Source of the DNA: Stenotrophomonas maltophilia
Lineage (GTDB): Bacteria; Pseudomonadota; Gammaproteobacteria; Xanthomonadales; Xanthomonadaceae
Assembly: GCF_004920835.1 (NCBI RefSeq)
Contig: NZ_QFHO01000005.1
Coordinates: forward strand, 1-64,000
DNA length: 64,000 nt
Direction: 5' to 3'
Positions 43,749 through 54,811 of the stretch are shown here, piece after piece. Under the pieces are notes generated by a model. The model saw nothing but the letters and a program-made list of their open reading frames with translations. It did not search any database and was not told where the DNA came from. The translations under genes were made by a program, and so were the position numbers. The number at the start of each line of letters is the position of its first letter. Position 1 is the stretch's first letter.

Positions 43749-44363
43749 TCAGGGTAGATCGACGCGCAATGCCGGGTCGTTGAAGCGCGAATAGCGCAGG
43801 CGCAGCTGGAAGCTGCGGCCGTTGCTGCTGCCACTGCGTACGATCTGCCGAGGCAGGCCCTGCGCGTCCACCCAGTACTCCATGCGTTCGCCGGGCTGGG
43901 CGCCGCGCAACCGGTAGTGGCGGGTTTCGACCCCATCCAGGGACTGGCTGCCGAGGTCTTCGGCCCGCAGGTCGGCGGGCAGGGCATCGGCCGGCAGCGG
44001 GTTGCGCCATTGCTCAAGCAGGCCCGGCGGGGTCGGGACCTGGCGGACCCCGCCGTCGGCCTGCAGGAACATGGTGTCGCCGATGATCGTCTGCGGTCCG
44101 GCCGCGGTCTGCAGCCGGAATCGATCGGGGGCGACGAAGTCCATGGCGCTGCGCACAGGTTCCGGCGCACCCAGCACCTCCAGCTCGGCATGGAAGCTGC
44201 GCAGGGTGGCGAAGCGTTGGCTGGCCGCCAGCACTGCCTGCGCCGGATCGGCGGCAGGGACGGCGGCCTCAGTGCCGGCCGGAGCCGGTGCGCGATCACA
44301 GGCGGCCAGCAGCAGGCAGGCCAGCAGGGGCAGGGCAGGCAACCGGCGCATCGGGTGTTCCAT
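43749..44363 (-). CDS. LolA-like fold lipoprotein
   Basis: This 204-residue protein has a lipoprotein signal (LLACLLLAAC, lipidated Cys near residue 22), a Pro/Ala linker and a beta-sheet body resembling the LolA/LolB-like fold: LEVLGAPEPVRSAMDFVAPD, ETRHYRLRGAQPGERMEYWV and LRLRYSRFND. It may bind lipids or lipoproteins in the envelope. An in-frame ATG at 44351 is an equally good start. It is divergent from the WYL regulator. Confidence 0.75.
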   Translation of the reverse strand: MEHPMRRLPALPLLACLLLAACDRAPAPAGTEAAVPAADPAQAVLAASQRFATLRSFHAELEVLGAPEPVRSAMDFVAPDRFRLQTAAGPQTIIGDTMFLQADGGVRQVPTPPGLLEQWRNPLPADALPADLRAEDLGSQSLDGVETRHYRLRGAQPGERMEYWVDAQGLPRQIVRSGSSNGRSFQLRLRYSRFNDPALRVDLP

Positions 44364-44432
44364 GGGGCGGGGGGCGCCCACGATAGCCCAAACGTCCCAC
44401 ACAAGACCCGCGACTCGGACATAATCGGGGGT

Positions 44433-45404
44433 ATGGACCGATACGAACGCATCACCGCCCTGCATCGTCTGCTCAAGTCCGCGCGCTATCCGGTGACGGT
44501 GGCGACCCTGCAGGACAAGCTCGGTTGTTCCCGCGCCACCGTCTACCGCGACCTGGCCTTCCTGCGCGATGCGCTGATGGCACCGATCGAGGGCGACGGC
44601 GAGGCCGGCTTCCGTTACCAGGCCGACGAGAGTGACCGCTTCGAGCTGCCCGGCCTGTGGCTGAGCTCGGAGGAGCTGCACGCCCTGCTGGCCTCGCAGC
44701 ACCTGCTGGCACGGACCGGCGGCGGCGTGCTGTCCTCGGTGCTGGCACCGCTGCAACAGCGCATCGAGAGCCTGCTGGCGGCCCAGGCCGGCGTCTCCAA
44801 CTGGCCGGTGGACCGTGTGCGGGTGATCCCGCACCGTGGCCGCAAGTTCGACGAGGGCAGCTTCCGCAGCGTGGCCTCGGCCGTGCTGGAGCGCCGCCAG
44901 CTGGCGTTCGAGTACCGCGCACGCTCCACCGACGAGCCGACCAAGCGCACGGTCTCGCCGCAGCGCCTGACCCATTACCGTGACAACTGGTACCTGGATG
45001 CCTGGGACCACGACCGCGAGGCCCTGCGCAGTTTCGCCGTGGACCGCATCCACAAGGCGCGGGTGGTCGACAGCACCGCCCGCGACGTGGCCGACAGCGA
45101 GCTCGACGAACAGCTGGGCGCCAGCTACGGCATCTTCTCCGGTGCACCGAAGGGCTGGGCGACCATCCTGTTCAGCGCCAAGGCCGCGCGCTGGGTGGCC
45201 GACGAACACTGGCACTCCAAGCAGCAGGGCCGTTTCCTGGCCGACGGCCGCTACGAACTGAAGGTACCGTACAGCGTCTCCCGCGAACTGCTGATGGACG
45301 TGCTGCACTACGGCTCGGATGCCGAGATCGTCGAACCGGTGATGCTGCGCGAGCAGGCCAAGGCGCTGCTTGAGCTTGCCCTGAGCAACTACGACAACTC
45401 CTGA
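44433..45404 (+). CDS. WYL-domain transcriptional regulator (YafY family)
   Basis: The 323-residue protein has an N-terminal HTH_11 domain (MDRYERITALHRLLKSARYP, GCSRATVYRDLAFLRDALM) and a WYL domain (about residues 150-215, FEYRARSTDEPTKRTVSPQR, NWYLDAWDHDREALRSFAVD), followed by the WCX extension. WYL domains bind ligands, often nucleic-acid-like, and YafY-type members regulate stress or metabolic genes. It is followed 26 bases later by metQ and may control or be cotranscribed with it. Confidence 0.9.
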   Translation: MDRYERITALHRLLKSARYPVTVATLQDKLGCSRATVYRDLAFLRDALMAPIEGDGEAGFRYQADESDRFELPGLWLSSEELHALLASQHLLARTGGGVLSSVLAPLQQRIESLLAAQAGVSNWPVDRVRVIPHRGRKFDEGSFRSVASAVLERRQLAFEYRARSTDEPTKRTVSPQRLTHYRDNWYLDAWDHDREALRSFAVDRIHKARVVDSTARDVADSELDEQLGASYGIFSGAPKGWATILFSAKAARWVADEHWHSKQQGRFLADGRYELKVPYSVSRELLMDVLHYGSDAEIVEPVMLREQAKALLELALSNYDNS

Positions 45405-45430
45405 CCCTCCCCCCGAGAACCCTTTCGCCC

Positions 45431-46225
45431 ATGAAGAAGACCCTGTTGCTGCCCCTGCTCGCCGCTGCGTTGGCCCTGACCGCCTGCGGCAAGTCCGGCG
45501 AGCCCTCGCAGAAGCTGGTGGTGGCCGCCACGGCCGTGCCGCATGCCGAGATCCTGGAAGTGGTCAAGCCGATCCTCAAGCAGGAAGGCGTGGACCTGGA
45601 TGTGCGCGTGTTCAATGACTACGTGCAGCCCAACGATCAGCTGGTGCAGAAGCAGGTGGATGCCAACTACTTCCAGACCGAGCCGTACCTGGATGCGTAC
45701 AACCGCGATCGCAAGAGCGATCTGGTGAAGGTGATCGGCGTGCACATCGAGCCGTTCGGCGCGTACTCGCGCAAGATCAAGTCGCTGGCCGAGCTGCGCG
45801 AAGGCGCCGACGTGGTGATCCCGAACGACCCGAGCAACAACAGCCGCGCGCTGATCCTGCTGCACAAGGCCGGTGTGATCGAGCTGAAGGACCCGACCAA
45901 CGCGCTGTCGACCCAGCGCGACATTGCTGCCAACCCGAAGAAGCTGAAGTTCCGCGAGCTGGATTCGGCGATGCTGCCGCGCGTGCTGGACCAGGTCGAT
46001 CTGGCCCTGATCAACACCAACTACGCGCTGGATGCCGGCCTCAACCCGACCAGGGATGCACTGGCGATCGAGAGCAAGGATTCGCCGTACGTGAACTTCC
46101 TGGTCGCACGCCCGGACAACAAGGACGATGCCCGCGTGCAGAAGCTGGCCAAGGCCCTGACCAGCCCGCAGGTGAAGGCCTTCATCGAGACCAAGTACAA
46201 GGGCGCGGTGCTGCCGGCGTTCTGA
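45431..46225 (+). CDS. metQ: Methionine ABC transporter substrate-binding lipoprotein
   Basis: This 264-residue lipoprotein has the lipobox LALTACG and the NlpA/MetQ signature: VAATAVPHAEILEVVKPILK, VQKQVDANYFQTEPYLDAYN, YSRKIKSLAELREGADVVIP and ALINTNYALDAGL, the last lining the ligand pocket. It binds methionine (D or L) in the periplasm. No metN or metI genes are adjacent here, so its transporter must lie elsewhere. It is preceded by a WYL regulator gene. Confidence 0.9.
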   Translation: MKKTLLLPLLAAALALTACGKSGEPSQKLVVAATAVPHAEILEVVKPILKQEGVDLDVRVFNDYVQPNDQLVQKQVDANYFQTEPYLDAYNRDRKSDLVKVIGVHIEPFGAYSRKIKSLAELREGADVVIPNDPSNNSRALILLHKAGVIELKDPTNALSTQRDIAANPKKLKFRELDSAMLPRVLDQVDLALINTNYALDAGLNPTRDALAIESKDSPYVNFLVARPDNKDDARVQKLAKALTSPQVKAFIETKYKGAVLPAF

Positions 46226-46253
46226 CCGGCGCCGCGGACGTTCTGGCCATGCG

Positions 46254-46329
46254 GTAGTGCCGGCCGCTGGCCGGCAATCTGCAAATGCTGCCAAGGATCA
46301 TGGGGTTGCCGGCCAGCGGCCGGCACTAC
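46254..46329. repeat. SMAG-type palindromic repeat pair
   Basis: The same arm as at 42760 (GTAGTGCCGGCCGCTGGCCG and on) appears at 46254-46277 with its exact reverse complement at 46306-46329, separated by 28 bases. It lies between convergent metQ and glpK. The 24-base arms are identical to those at 42760-42830 while the spacers differ. Confidence 0.85.
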
Positions 46330-46331
46330 CG

Positions 46332-47909
<1,578 letters not shown>

Positions 47910-47914
<5 letters not shown>

Positions 47915-49391
47915 GTCTATCGATCCATTCCTGCAGCCGTGCCACCTGCGCGGTAACCAGCCGCAGGCCCAGCTTGCTCCGCCGCCACAGCACGTCCTCG
48001 GCACTGCGCGCCCACTCGTGCTCGCACAGGAACGCCACCTCGCGCGCATGCAGTCCAGCGCCGAACGCATCGCCCAGATCGGCCATGCTCTGTGCGCCTT
48101 CCAGCAACGCCAGGCTTCGGCTGCCGTAGGCTTCGGCCCAGCGCCGCGCGATGTCCGCTGGCAACCACGGCGCCAAAGCCAGCAAGCGTGAGCACGCCTG
48201 AGCGGCGTCGCCCCAGTTACTGCCCGGCAGTGGTTCTCCCGTTGCCGTCCATGCCGCTCCCATCTGCGACAGGGCGGGGCGCAGCAGCTCCAGCGCTTCC
48301 TCGGCCAGCACCCGATAGGTTGTCAGTTTCCCGCCCAGCACGTGCAGCGCCGGTGCCGGATCCACCTGCAGCTGCAGGCGGTAGTCGCGGCTCAGCCTTG
48401 CCGCGCGCGGGTCGGGGTCGGCCAGCAGCGGACGCACCCCGGCGAACTGCCAGACCACATCTGTCGCGCTGATCGGTTCGCGCAGATAGCGGTTGGCGGC
48501 CTCGCACAGGTAGGCGACCTCCGAAGGCAGCACGCTGCAGCGTGCCGGGTCGCCGCGGTAGTCGGTGTCGGTGGTGCCAACCAGCAGGTGTTCGTGGGCG
48601 AACGGCAGCAGGAACACTACGCGGCCATCGGGTTGCTGCAGCAGGCAGGCACTGTCGTCAGGCCAGGCGCGGCGCAGCACGATGTGGCTGCCCTGCACCA
48701 GGCGCAGGGCAGGGCCGGCGCTGCGCGGCTGCATCCGATCCAACAGGCCGCCTGCCCACGGACCGGCGGCATTGACCACGGCACGGGCGATCACCGCCTG
48801 CTGCTGGCCGTCGGCTGTTTCCAGCGTCACGTGCCAGCGGCCCTGTTCGGCGCGCAGGTCGACGCAGCGGCTGTGGACCCGTACCTGTGCACCACGTTGC
48901 GCGGCATCCCGCGCGTTGAGGATGACCAGACGCGCATCATCGACCTGTGCGTCGGCATAGCTGAACGCCTGTCGCAGCGATGGCGAGAGCTGTGCACCCA
49001 GCGGGTCCTGGTGCAGATCCAGTGCACCCGATGCAGGGAAGGCGGGGCTGCGCGGCCCCAGGTGGTCGTACAGCCACAAGCCCGTGCGCAGCAGCCAGCG
49101 TGGGCGCAGGTGAGGTTCCCAGGGCAGCACGAAACGCAGCGGCCGGACCAGGTAAGGGGCCTGGCGGCGAACGACCTCGCGTTCGCCCAATGCCTTGCGT
49201 ACCAGGCCGAACTCGCGCTGCTCCAGGTAGCGCAGGCCACCGTGGATCAGCTTGCTGCTGGCGCTGGAGGTATGCGCAGCAAGGTCATGCTGCTCGCACA
49301 GCAGCACGCGCAGGCCACGACCGCTGGCATCACGGGCGATGCCGGCACCGTTGATGCCGCCACCGATCACCAGCAGGTCGACTTCATGCAT
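47910..49391 (-). CDS. glpD: Aerobic glycerol-3-phosphate dehydrogenase
   Basis: This 493-residue membrane-associated flavoenzyme oxidises glycerol-3-phosphate to dihydroxyacetone phosphate and feeds electrons to quinones. It has the FAD motif LLVIGGGINGAGIARDASGR, SSKLIHGGLRYLE, the C-terminal part of the FAD site GGKLTTYR, and DTDYRGDP. A GGAG ribosome-binding site lies before the start at 49391. It is upstream of glpK, forming the glycerol-use operon. Confidence 0.95.
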
Positions 49392-49415
49392 CGCGCCTCC
49401 GCATCCTGTTTGTGT

Positions 49416-49502
49416 GTAGAGCCGACTGTCAGTCGACTGCTTTTTCGATAGTCGAGCATGGACTCTGCTCTACAAGAGCAGTCGACTGACAGTCGACTCT
49501 AC
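49416..49502. repeat. SMAG-family repeat cluster upstream of glpD
   Basis: A 26-base arm beginning GTAGAGCCGACTGTC (49416-49441) has a reverse complement with one mismatch at 49477-49502. The intervening bases contain a third, partial GTAGAG-type unit. The cluster occupies the gap between glpD and ompW, both leftward, and is probably in the leader or promoter region of glpD. Confidence 0.8.
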
Positions 49503-49524
49503 AGACAGCGGGTGACGGAAACGA

Positions 49525-49548
49525 CGACGGGCCCCGAAGGGCCCGTCG
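49525..49548 (-). terminator. Probable terminator after ompW
   Basis: CGACGGGCCC (49525-49534) and GGGCCCGTCG (49539-49548) form a perfect 10-bp stem with a four-base loop 31 bases past the ompW stop. On the minus strand it is followed by TCGTTTCC, a weak T tract. Confidence 0.65.
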
Positions 49549-49579
49549 CGTTACATCAGTGAAGCAGGTACAGCCTGGA

Positions 49580-50215
49580 TCAGAAGCGGGCGCCGATGCC
49601 GAAGCCGACGGTCCACGGATCCATCTTGGCTTCGCCGATCTTCTCGCCGCCGATCTTCACGTCCGGGCGCGAGCGCATGTAGCGGGCGTCGGCACGGGCG
49701 AACCAGGTGGAGTTGATGTTCATGTCCACACCGACGGTGCCGATCACGCCCTTGGCATCCTTGAAGCGGATGTCGCTGTCAGCGCCGTTGCCCAGCTTCT
49801 CGTTGCTGAAGCTCGACTGGTAGTAGCCCACGCCCACGAACGGACGGAACACGTTGTCAGCCTGGCCGAAGTGGTACTGGCCGCTCAGCGCGATCGGCTG
49901 CTGCTCGACCGAGCCCAGGCGGGCGTTGTCCGGACCCTTGAACTTGTTGTCGAACTTGTCGGCAGCGCCCCACAGTTCAACGGCCCAGTTGTCGTTGATG
50001 TAGTAGCTGAAGCTGACGGTCGGCGCCGGGCCGCCATCGGTCTTCTTCACGCCGGTGATCGGATCGTTCTTTGGTTCCAGCAGCGAGATGCCGCCAACAA
50101 CGGCAAAATGCTTGCCCGAAGCGGTATCGGTGGTGCTGCTGTCCTGGGCGAAAGCGGCCGGCGCGAACGCGGCGGAGGTCAGCAGGGCGAGACTCAGGAT
50201 ACGGATGGAGCGCAT
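49580..50215 (-). CDS. ompW: OmpW-family outer-membrane protein
   Basis: This 211-residue protein has a signal peptide (AAFAPAAFAQ) and an eight-strand barrel in which OmpW features are clear: KHFAVVGGISLLEPKNDP, GPAPTVSFSYYINDNWAVEL, GQYHFGQADNVFRPFVGVGY and the end DPWTVGFGIGARF. OmpW forms a hydrophobic channel and is commonly regulated by oxygen or stress. The start at 50215 has AGGAGA upstream. Confidence 0.93.
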   Translation of the reverse strand: MRSIRILSLALLTSAAFAPAAFAQDSSTTDTASGKHFAVVGGISLLEPKNDPITGVKKTDGGPAPTVSFSYYINDNWAVELWGAADKFDNKFKGPDNARLGSVEQQPIALSGQYHFGQADNVFRPFVGVGYYQSSFSNEKLGNGADSDIRFKDAKGVIGTVGVDMNINSTWFARADARYMRSRPDVKIGGEKIGEAKMDPWTVGFGIGARF

Positions 50216-50401
50216 GGGGGTATCTCCTAATGTTTCTTGTTTTGGGCCCCCGGTTGCGGGGCGAGCACACCGTAGTCGCCCCAACATGAATCGAATCCGA
50301 CGCGCGTTAAAAAATAGTTTTCCTTGTTCAGCGACTGGAGCGGAAAGCCTGTTTTCATGGGCTTTTCGGCCATCGGTGGCATTCATGCAGTTGGAGAAGA
50401 T

Positions 50402-50917
50402 GTGAGCGAAGCAACGTTGTGCATCGGCCTGCAAGCGCAGGTGAACGTGGATTGCAGGGTGCTGCTGCTGGGCTCGATGCCCGGCGTTGCGTCATTGCAG
50501 GAGCAGCGCTACTACGCCCATCCGCGCAATCGTTTCTGGCCGTTGCTGGCCGATATCTGCGGCTTCGACGCAGGACTGGCCTACCAACAACGGCTGCAGG
50601 CACTGATGGCGGCAAAGGTCGGCCTGTGGGATGTGATTGGCCAGTGCGAGCGGCGCGGCAGCTTGGATGCCGACATCGTGCGTGGCACGGAAGTGCCCAA
50701 TGCGCTGCCGGCACTGATCGCTTCGCTTCCTGAGCTGGAGCTGATCGGTTGCAACGGCGGTGCGTCGCTGCAGGCGTTCCAGCGCTGGGTGTTGCCCCGT
50801 CTGGAGGCCCCTCCGACGCTGCTGGCGCTGCCATCCACCAGCCCGGCCAATGCCGCGTGGTCGTTGCCGCGCCTGCGCCTGGCCTGGCAGCCGGTGGCCG
50901 ACGCACTGGCGACATGA
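50402..50917 (+). CDS. Uracil-DNA-glycosylase-superfamily deoxyinosine DNA glycosylase
   Basis: This 171-residue protein has the UDG-superfamily core with GSMPGVASLQEQRYYAHPRN close to the N-terminus, FWPLLADICGFD, LWDVIGQCERRGSLDADI and the loop LALPSTSPANA. Members of this branch remove hypoxanthine or other deaminated bases from DNA. GTG 50402 is chosen because GGAGAAG lies just upstream; ATG 50357 is an in-frame alternative. It is divergent from ompW. Confidence 0.82.
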   Translation: MSEATLCIGLQAQVNVDCRVLLLGSMPGVASLQEQRYYAHPRNRFWPLLADICGFDAGLAYQQRLQALMAAKVGLWDVIGQCERRGSLDADIVRGTEVPNALPALIASLPELELIGCNGGASLQAFQRWVLPRLEAPPTLLALPSTSPANAAWSLPRLRLAWQPVADALAT

Positions 50918-51084
50918 AGCGGACATCGTCCGGACAATACGCTACCGACTGGATGCAGCCGCAGCCCATGGGCAACAGCGTGTCCCGGCTGCGTGCGTAC
51001 TGAAAACACCTGTAACGGTTGGCGCTGGCCCCCGCTGGCCGCACAATAGACGTTTCCCTACACCAGATTGCCGGAGTTATCCCC

Positions 51085-52797
51085 ATGGCCGAAATCAAGG
51101 AAGCACTTGTCCCCGATATCGGTGACTACAGCGATATCCCGGTAATCGAGGTGCTTGTCGCCGTCGGCGACACGGTCAAGAAGGACCAGGGCCTGGTGAC
51201 GCTGGAAAGCGACAAGGCCACCATGGAAGTGCCGTCGGCCGTCGCCGGCGTGGTCAAGGAGATCAAGGTCAAGGTCGGTGACACCCTGTCCGAAGGCAAG
51301 GTCGTGGCGCTGATCGAAGTGGCTGAAGGCGAGGCTGCCAAGCCGGCAGCTGCCGCCCCGGCACCGGCCAAGGCAGCGGCTCCGGCTGCCGCCACCCAGA
51401 GCGCACCGGCCCCCGCCGCTGCTGCGCCGGCTGCCCCGGCCGCCAGCGGTGGTGCGGTTGAAGCGCTGGTGCCGGATATCGGCGACTACTCCGGAATTCC
51501 GGTCATCGAAGTGCTGGTCGCCGTCGGCGACACGGTCAAGAAGGACCAGGGCCTGGTCACGCTGGAAAGCGACAAGGCCACCATGGAAGTGCCGTCTTCG
51601 GTGGCTGGCGTGGTCAAGGAGCTGAAGGTCAAGGTTGGCGACAATCTGTCGCAGGGCAATGTGGTCGCCATCATCGAGGCCGAGGGCGATGCTGCGCCGG
51701 CACCGAGCAATGCAGCGGCTGCCGCTGCTCCGGTTGCCGCAGAGACCGCCACCAAGGTGGAGCCGGTCGCCGTGCCGGCTCAGCCGGACAAGCTGGCTGC
51801 TCGCGAGATCGCCTCGGCGGGTACACCATCCAGCCCGCCGGTGCAGTTCAACGCCGATGGCGTGCTGCCGGCCAAGGTGCCGTATGCCACTCCGGCCGTG
51901 CGCGTGTTCGCTCGCGAGCTGGGCGTGGACCTGCTGCAGATCAATGGTACCGAGAAGGGTGGCCGCATCACCAAGGGTGACGTGCAGAAGTTCGTCAAGG
52001 CCGCGCTCAGCGGCGGCGTACCGGCGGCTGCCGGTGGTGCCGTTGCCGCCGGTGGCGGCCTGAACCTGCTGCCGTGGCCGAAGGTCGACTTCAGCAAGTT
52101 CGGCGACGTTGAAGTGCAGCCGCTGTCGCGCATCAAGAAGATTTCCGGCGCGAACCTGGCCCGCAACTGGGCCATGATTCCGCACGTCACCCAGTTCGAA
52201 CAGGCCGACATCACCGACCTGGAAGGCCTGCGCGTGGCGCTGAACAAGGAAAACGAGAAGGCCGGCATCAAGCTGACCATGCTCGCCTTCCTGATCAAGG
52301 CCAGTGCCGCGGCGCTGAAGAAATTCCCGGAGTTCAACGCCTCGCTCGATGCCAGCGGCGAGAACCTGACCCTGAAGAAGTACTTCAACATCGGCTTTGC
52401 CGCCGACACTCCGAACGGCCTGGTCGTGCCGGTCATCCGCGACGTGGACAAGAAGGGCGTGGTGCAGATCGCGCAGGAAACCGGCGAACTGGCCAAGAAG
52501 GCGCGCGACGGCAAGCTGGGCCCGGCCGACATGAGCGGCGGCTGCTTCTCGATCAGCTCGCTGGGCGGCATCGGCGGCACCGCGTTCACCCCGATCGTCA
52601 ATGCACCGGAAGTGGCCATCCTCGGCGTCTCCAAGTCGTCCATCCAGCCGGTCTGGAATGGCAAGGAGTTCGCACCGAAGCTGATGCTGCCGCTGTCGCT
52701 GAGCTACGACCACCGCGTCATCGATGGCGCCCTGGCCGCACGCTTCACCACGTACCTGTCGCAGGTACTGGCCGACATGCGCCGCGTGCTGCTGTAA
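51085..52797 (+). CDS. aceF: Pyruvate dehydrogenase E2 (dihydrolipoamide acetyltransferase)
   Basis: This 570-residue subunit has two N-terminal lipoyl domains (lipoyl Lys in ESDKATMEVPS at residues 44 and 164), Ala/Pro-rich linkers, an E1/E3-binding domain at about 270-305 (ATPAVRVFARELGVDLLQI), and the catalytic acetyltransferase domain with active-site His543 in DHRVIDGA. It transfers acetyl groups from lipoate to coenzyme A. The gene precedes lpdA but aceE (E1) is not adjacent. Confidence 0.94.
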   Translation: MAEIKEALVPDIGDYSDIPVIEVLVAVGDTVKKDQGLVTLESDKATMEVPSAVAGVVKEIKVKVGDTLSEGKVVALIEVAEGEAAKPAAAAPAPAKAAAPAAATQSAPAPAAAAPAAPAASGGAVEALVPDIGDYSGIPVIEVLVAVGDTVKKDQGLVTLESDKATMEVPSSVAGVVKELKVKVGDNLSQGNVVAIIEAEGDAAPAPSNAAAAAAPVAAETATKVEPVAVPAQPDKLAAREIASAGTPSSPPVQFNADGVLPAKVPYATPAVRVFARELGVDLLQINGTEKGGRITKGDVQKFVKAALSGGVPAAAGGAVAAGGGLNLLPWPKVDFSKFGDVEVQPLSRIKKISGANLARNWAMIPHVTQFEQADITDLEGLRVALNKENEKAGIKLTMLAFLIKASAAALKKFPEFNASLDASGENLTLKKYFNIGFAADTPNGLVVPVIRDVDKKGVVQIAQETGELAKKARDGKLGPADMSGGCFSISSLGGIGGTAFTPIVNAPEVAILGVSKSSIQPVWNGKEFAPKLMLPLSLSYDHRVIDGALAARFTTYLSQVLADMRRVLL

Positions 52798-52905
52798 GGC
52801 ATCCGCTTCGCCCCCATCGTGCGGCCGCTGCCCCTGGCGCGGCCGCCTGTCGAAACGCAGTGACAGCCCGCCGGCCACGCCGGGCGGGCCCGAGGAAAAC
52901 CCACC

Positions 52906-54714
52906 ATGGCCACGATTGAAATCAAGGTTCCCGACATCGGCGATTACAGCGATGTACCGGTGATCGAAGTGCTGGTCGCCGTCGGCGACACGGTGAAGAA
53001 GGACCAGGGTCTGGTGACCCTGGAATCGGACAAGGCCACCCTGGAAGTGCCGTCCTCGGCTGCCGGCGTGGTCAAGGAAATCAAGGTCAAGCTCGGCGAC
53101 ACCCTGTCCGAAGGCGCCGTGGTCGTGGTGCTGGACGCTGAAGGTGCCGCCGAAGCCCCGGCCAAGGCTGCCGCGCCGGCCCCGGCAGCGGCCGCTCCGG
53201 CCAGCAAGCCGCCGGTGACCCCGTCGCACCGCGCCCCGGCTGAACCTGCTGCGCCGAAGCCGGCGCTGTCCAGCGGCAAGCAGGCCGACATCGAATGCGA
53301 AATGGTCGTGCTGGGCTCCGGCCCGGGCGGCTACACCGCCGCCTTCCGCGCCGCCGACGTCGGCCTGGATACGGTCCTGGTCGAGCGCTACGCCAGCCTC
53401 GGCGGTGTCTGCCTCAACGTGGGCTGCATCCCGTCCAAGGCCCTGCTGCACGCCGCAGCGGTCATCGACGAAGTGGCCCACGCCGGCGATTTCGGCGTCG
53501 AGTTCGGCAAGCCGACCATCACCCTGGACAAGCTGCGCCAGTACAAGGAAAAGGTCGTCAACCAGCTGACCAAGGGCCTGGCCGGCATGGCCAAGCAGCG
53601 CAAGGTCCGCAGCGTGCAGGGCGTTGGCAAGTTTGTCTCGGCCAACGAACTGGAAATCACCGCGGCTGACGGCAGCACCCAGCTGCTGCGCTTCCAGAAG
53701 TGCATCATCGCCGCCGGTTCGCAGGCGGTGAAGCTGCCGAACTTCCCGTGGGACGACAAGCGCGTGATGGACTCCACCGACGCGCTGGAACTGGCCGAAG
53801 TGCCGGGTTCGCTGCTGGTCGTCGGCGGCGGCATCATCGGCCTGGAAATGGCCACCGTGTACGGTGCGCTTGGCAGCAAGGTGACCGTGGTCGAGTTCAT
53901 GGACCAGCTGATGCCGGGCGCCGACAAGGACCTGGTCAAGCCGCTGGCCGACCGCCTGAAGAAGCAGGGCATCGACGTGCACCTGAAGACCAAGGCCTCC
54001 GGCGTGACCGCCGATGCCAAGGGCATCACCGTCACCTTCGAAGCCGCCGAGGAAGGCCAGGCGCCTGCGCTGGCGCAGGGCACCTTCGACCGCGTGCTGG
54101 TGGCCGTGGGTCGCTCGCCGAACGGCAAGAAGATCGATGCCGAGAAGGCTGGCGTGCAGGTGACCGACCGCGGGTTCATCCCGGTCGACCGCCAGATGCG
54201 CACCAACGTGCCGCACATCTTTGCCATCGGCGACATCGTCGGCAACCCGATGCTGGCCCACAAGGCCACGCACGAGGGCAAGCTGGCCGCCGAAGTGGCT
54301 GCCGGCCACAAGAAGGAGTGGGTGGCCCGCGTGATTCCGTCGGTGGCTTACACCAACCCGGAAATCGCCTGGGTCGGCGTCACCGAGACCGAAGCCAAGG
54401 CCAAGGGCCTGAAGGTTGGCGTGGCCAAGTTCCCGTGGGCCGCCAGCGGCCGCGCGATCGGCATCGGTCGCACCGAGGGCTTCACCAAGCTGATCTTCGA
54501 CGAGGAGACCCACCGCATCATCGGTGGTGCGATCGTCGGCGTGCATGCCGGTGACCTGCTGGCCGAGATCGGCCTGGCCATCGAGATGGGTGCCGAAGCC
54601 GAGGACATCGGCCACACCATCCATGCGCACCCGACGCTGAGCGAATCGGTGGCGATGGCCTCGGAAATCTACGACGGCACGATCACCGATCTGTACATGC
54701 CGAAGAAGAAGTAA
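52906..54714 (+). CDS. lpdA: Dihydrolipoyl dehydrogenase (E3) with N-terminal lipoyl domain
   Basis: This 602-residue FAD enzyme is longer than the usual ~475 because a lipoyl domain (residues 1-80, lipoyl Lys43 in ESDKATLEVPS) and an Ala/Pro linker precede it. The core shows VVLGSGPGGYTAAFRAADVG, the redox disulfide in GGVCLNVGCIPSKALL, and the NAD motif LVVGGGIIGLEMATVYGALG. Such fused E3 proteins are known in Neisseria and related proteobacteria. It lies 108 bases after aceF and probably shares its transcript. Confidence 0.94.
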   Translation: MATIEIKVPDIGDYSDVPVIEVLVAVGDTVKKDQGLVTLESDKATLEVPSSAAGVVKEIKVKLGDTLSEGAVVVVLDAEGAAEAPAKAAAPAPAAAAPASKPPVTPSHRAPAEPAAPKPALSSGKQADIECEMVVLGSGPGGYTAAFRAADVGLDTVLVERYASLGGVCLNVGCIPSKALLHAAAVIDEVAHAGDFGVEFGKPTITLDKLRQYKEKVVNQLTKGLAGMAKQRKVRSVQGVGKFVSANELEITAADGSTQLLRFQKCIIAAGSQAVKLPNFPWDDKRVMDSTDALELAEVPGSLLVVGGGIIGLEMATVYGALGSKVTVVEFMDQLMPGADKDLVKPLADRLKKQGIDVHLKTKASGVTADAKGITVTFEAAEEGQAPALAQGTFDRVLVAVGRSPNGKKIDAEKAGVQVTDRGFIPVDRQMRTNVPHIFAIGDIVGNPMLAHKATHEGKLAAEVAAGHKKEWVARVIPSVAYTNPEIAWVGVTETEAKAKGLKVGVAKFPWAASGRAIGIGRTEGFTKLIFDEETHRIIGGAIVGVHAGDLLAEIGLAIEMGAEAEDIGHTIHAHPTLSESVAMASEIYDGTITDLYMPKKK

Positions 54715-54741
54715 GTCGTCCACGCCGTTCCGAACAAAAAG

Positions 54742-54766
54742 CCCCGGCCTCTGCCGGGGTTTTTTG
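54742..54766 (+). terminator. Terminator of the aceF-lpdA operon
   Basis: CCCCGGC (54742-54748), CTCT, GCCGGGG (54753-54759), then six T residues. It is 25 bases after the lpdA stop. Confidence 0.9.
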
Positions 54767-54811
54767 TTGGTTGCAGGAATGTCTCCGGCTGTTGTCATCG
54801 CGAGGGTCCGG

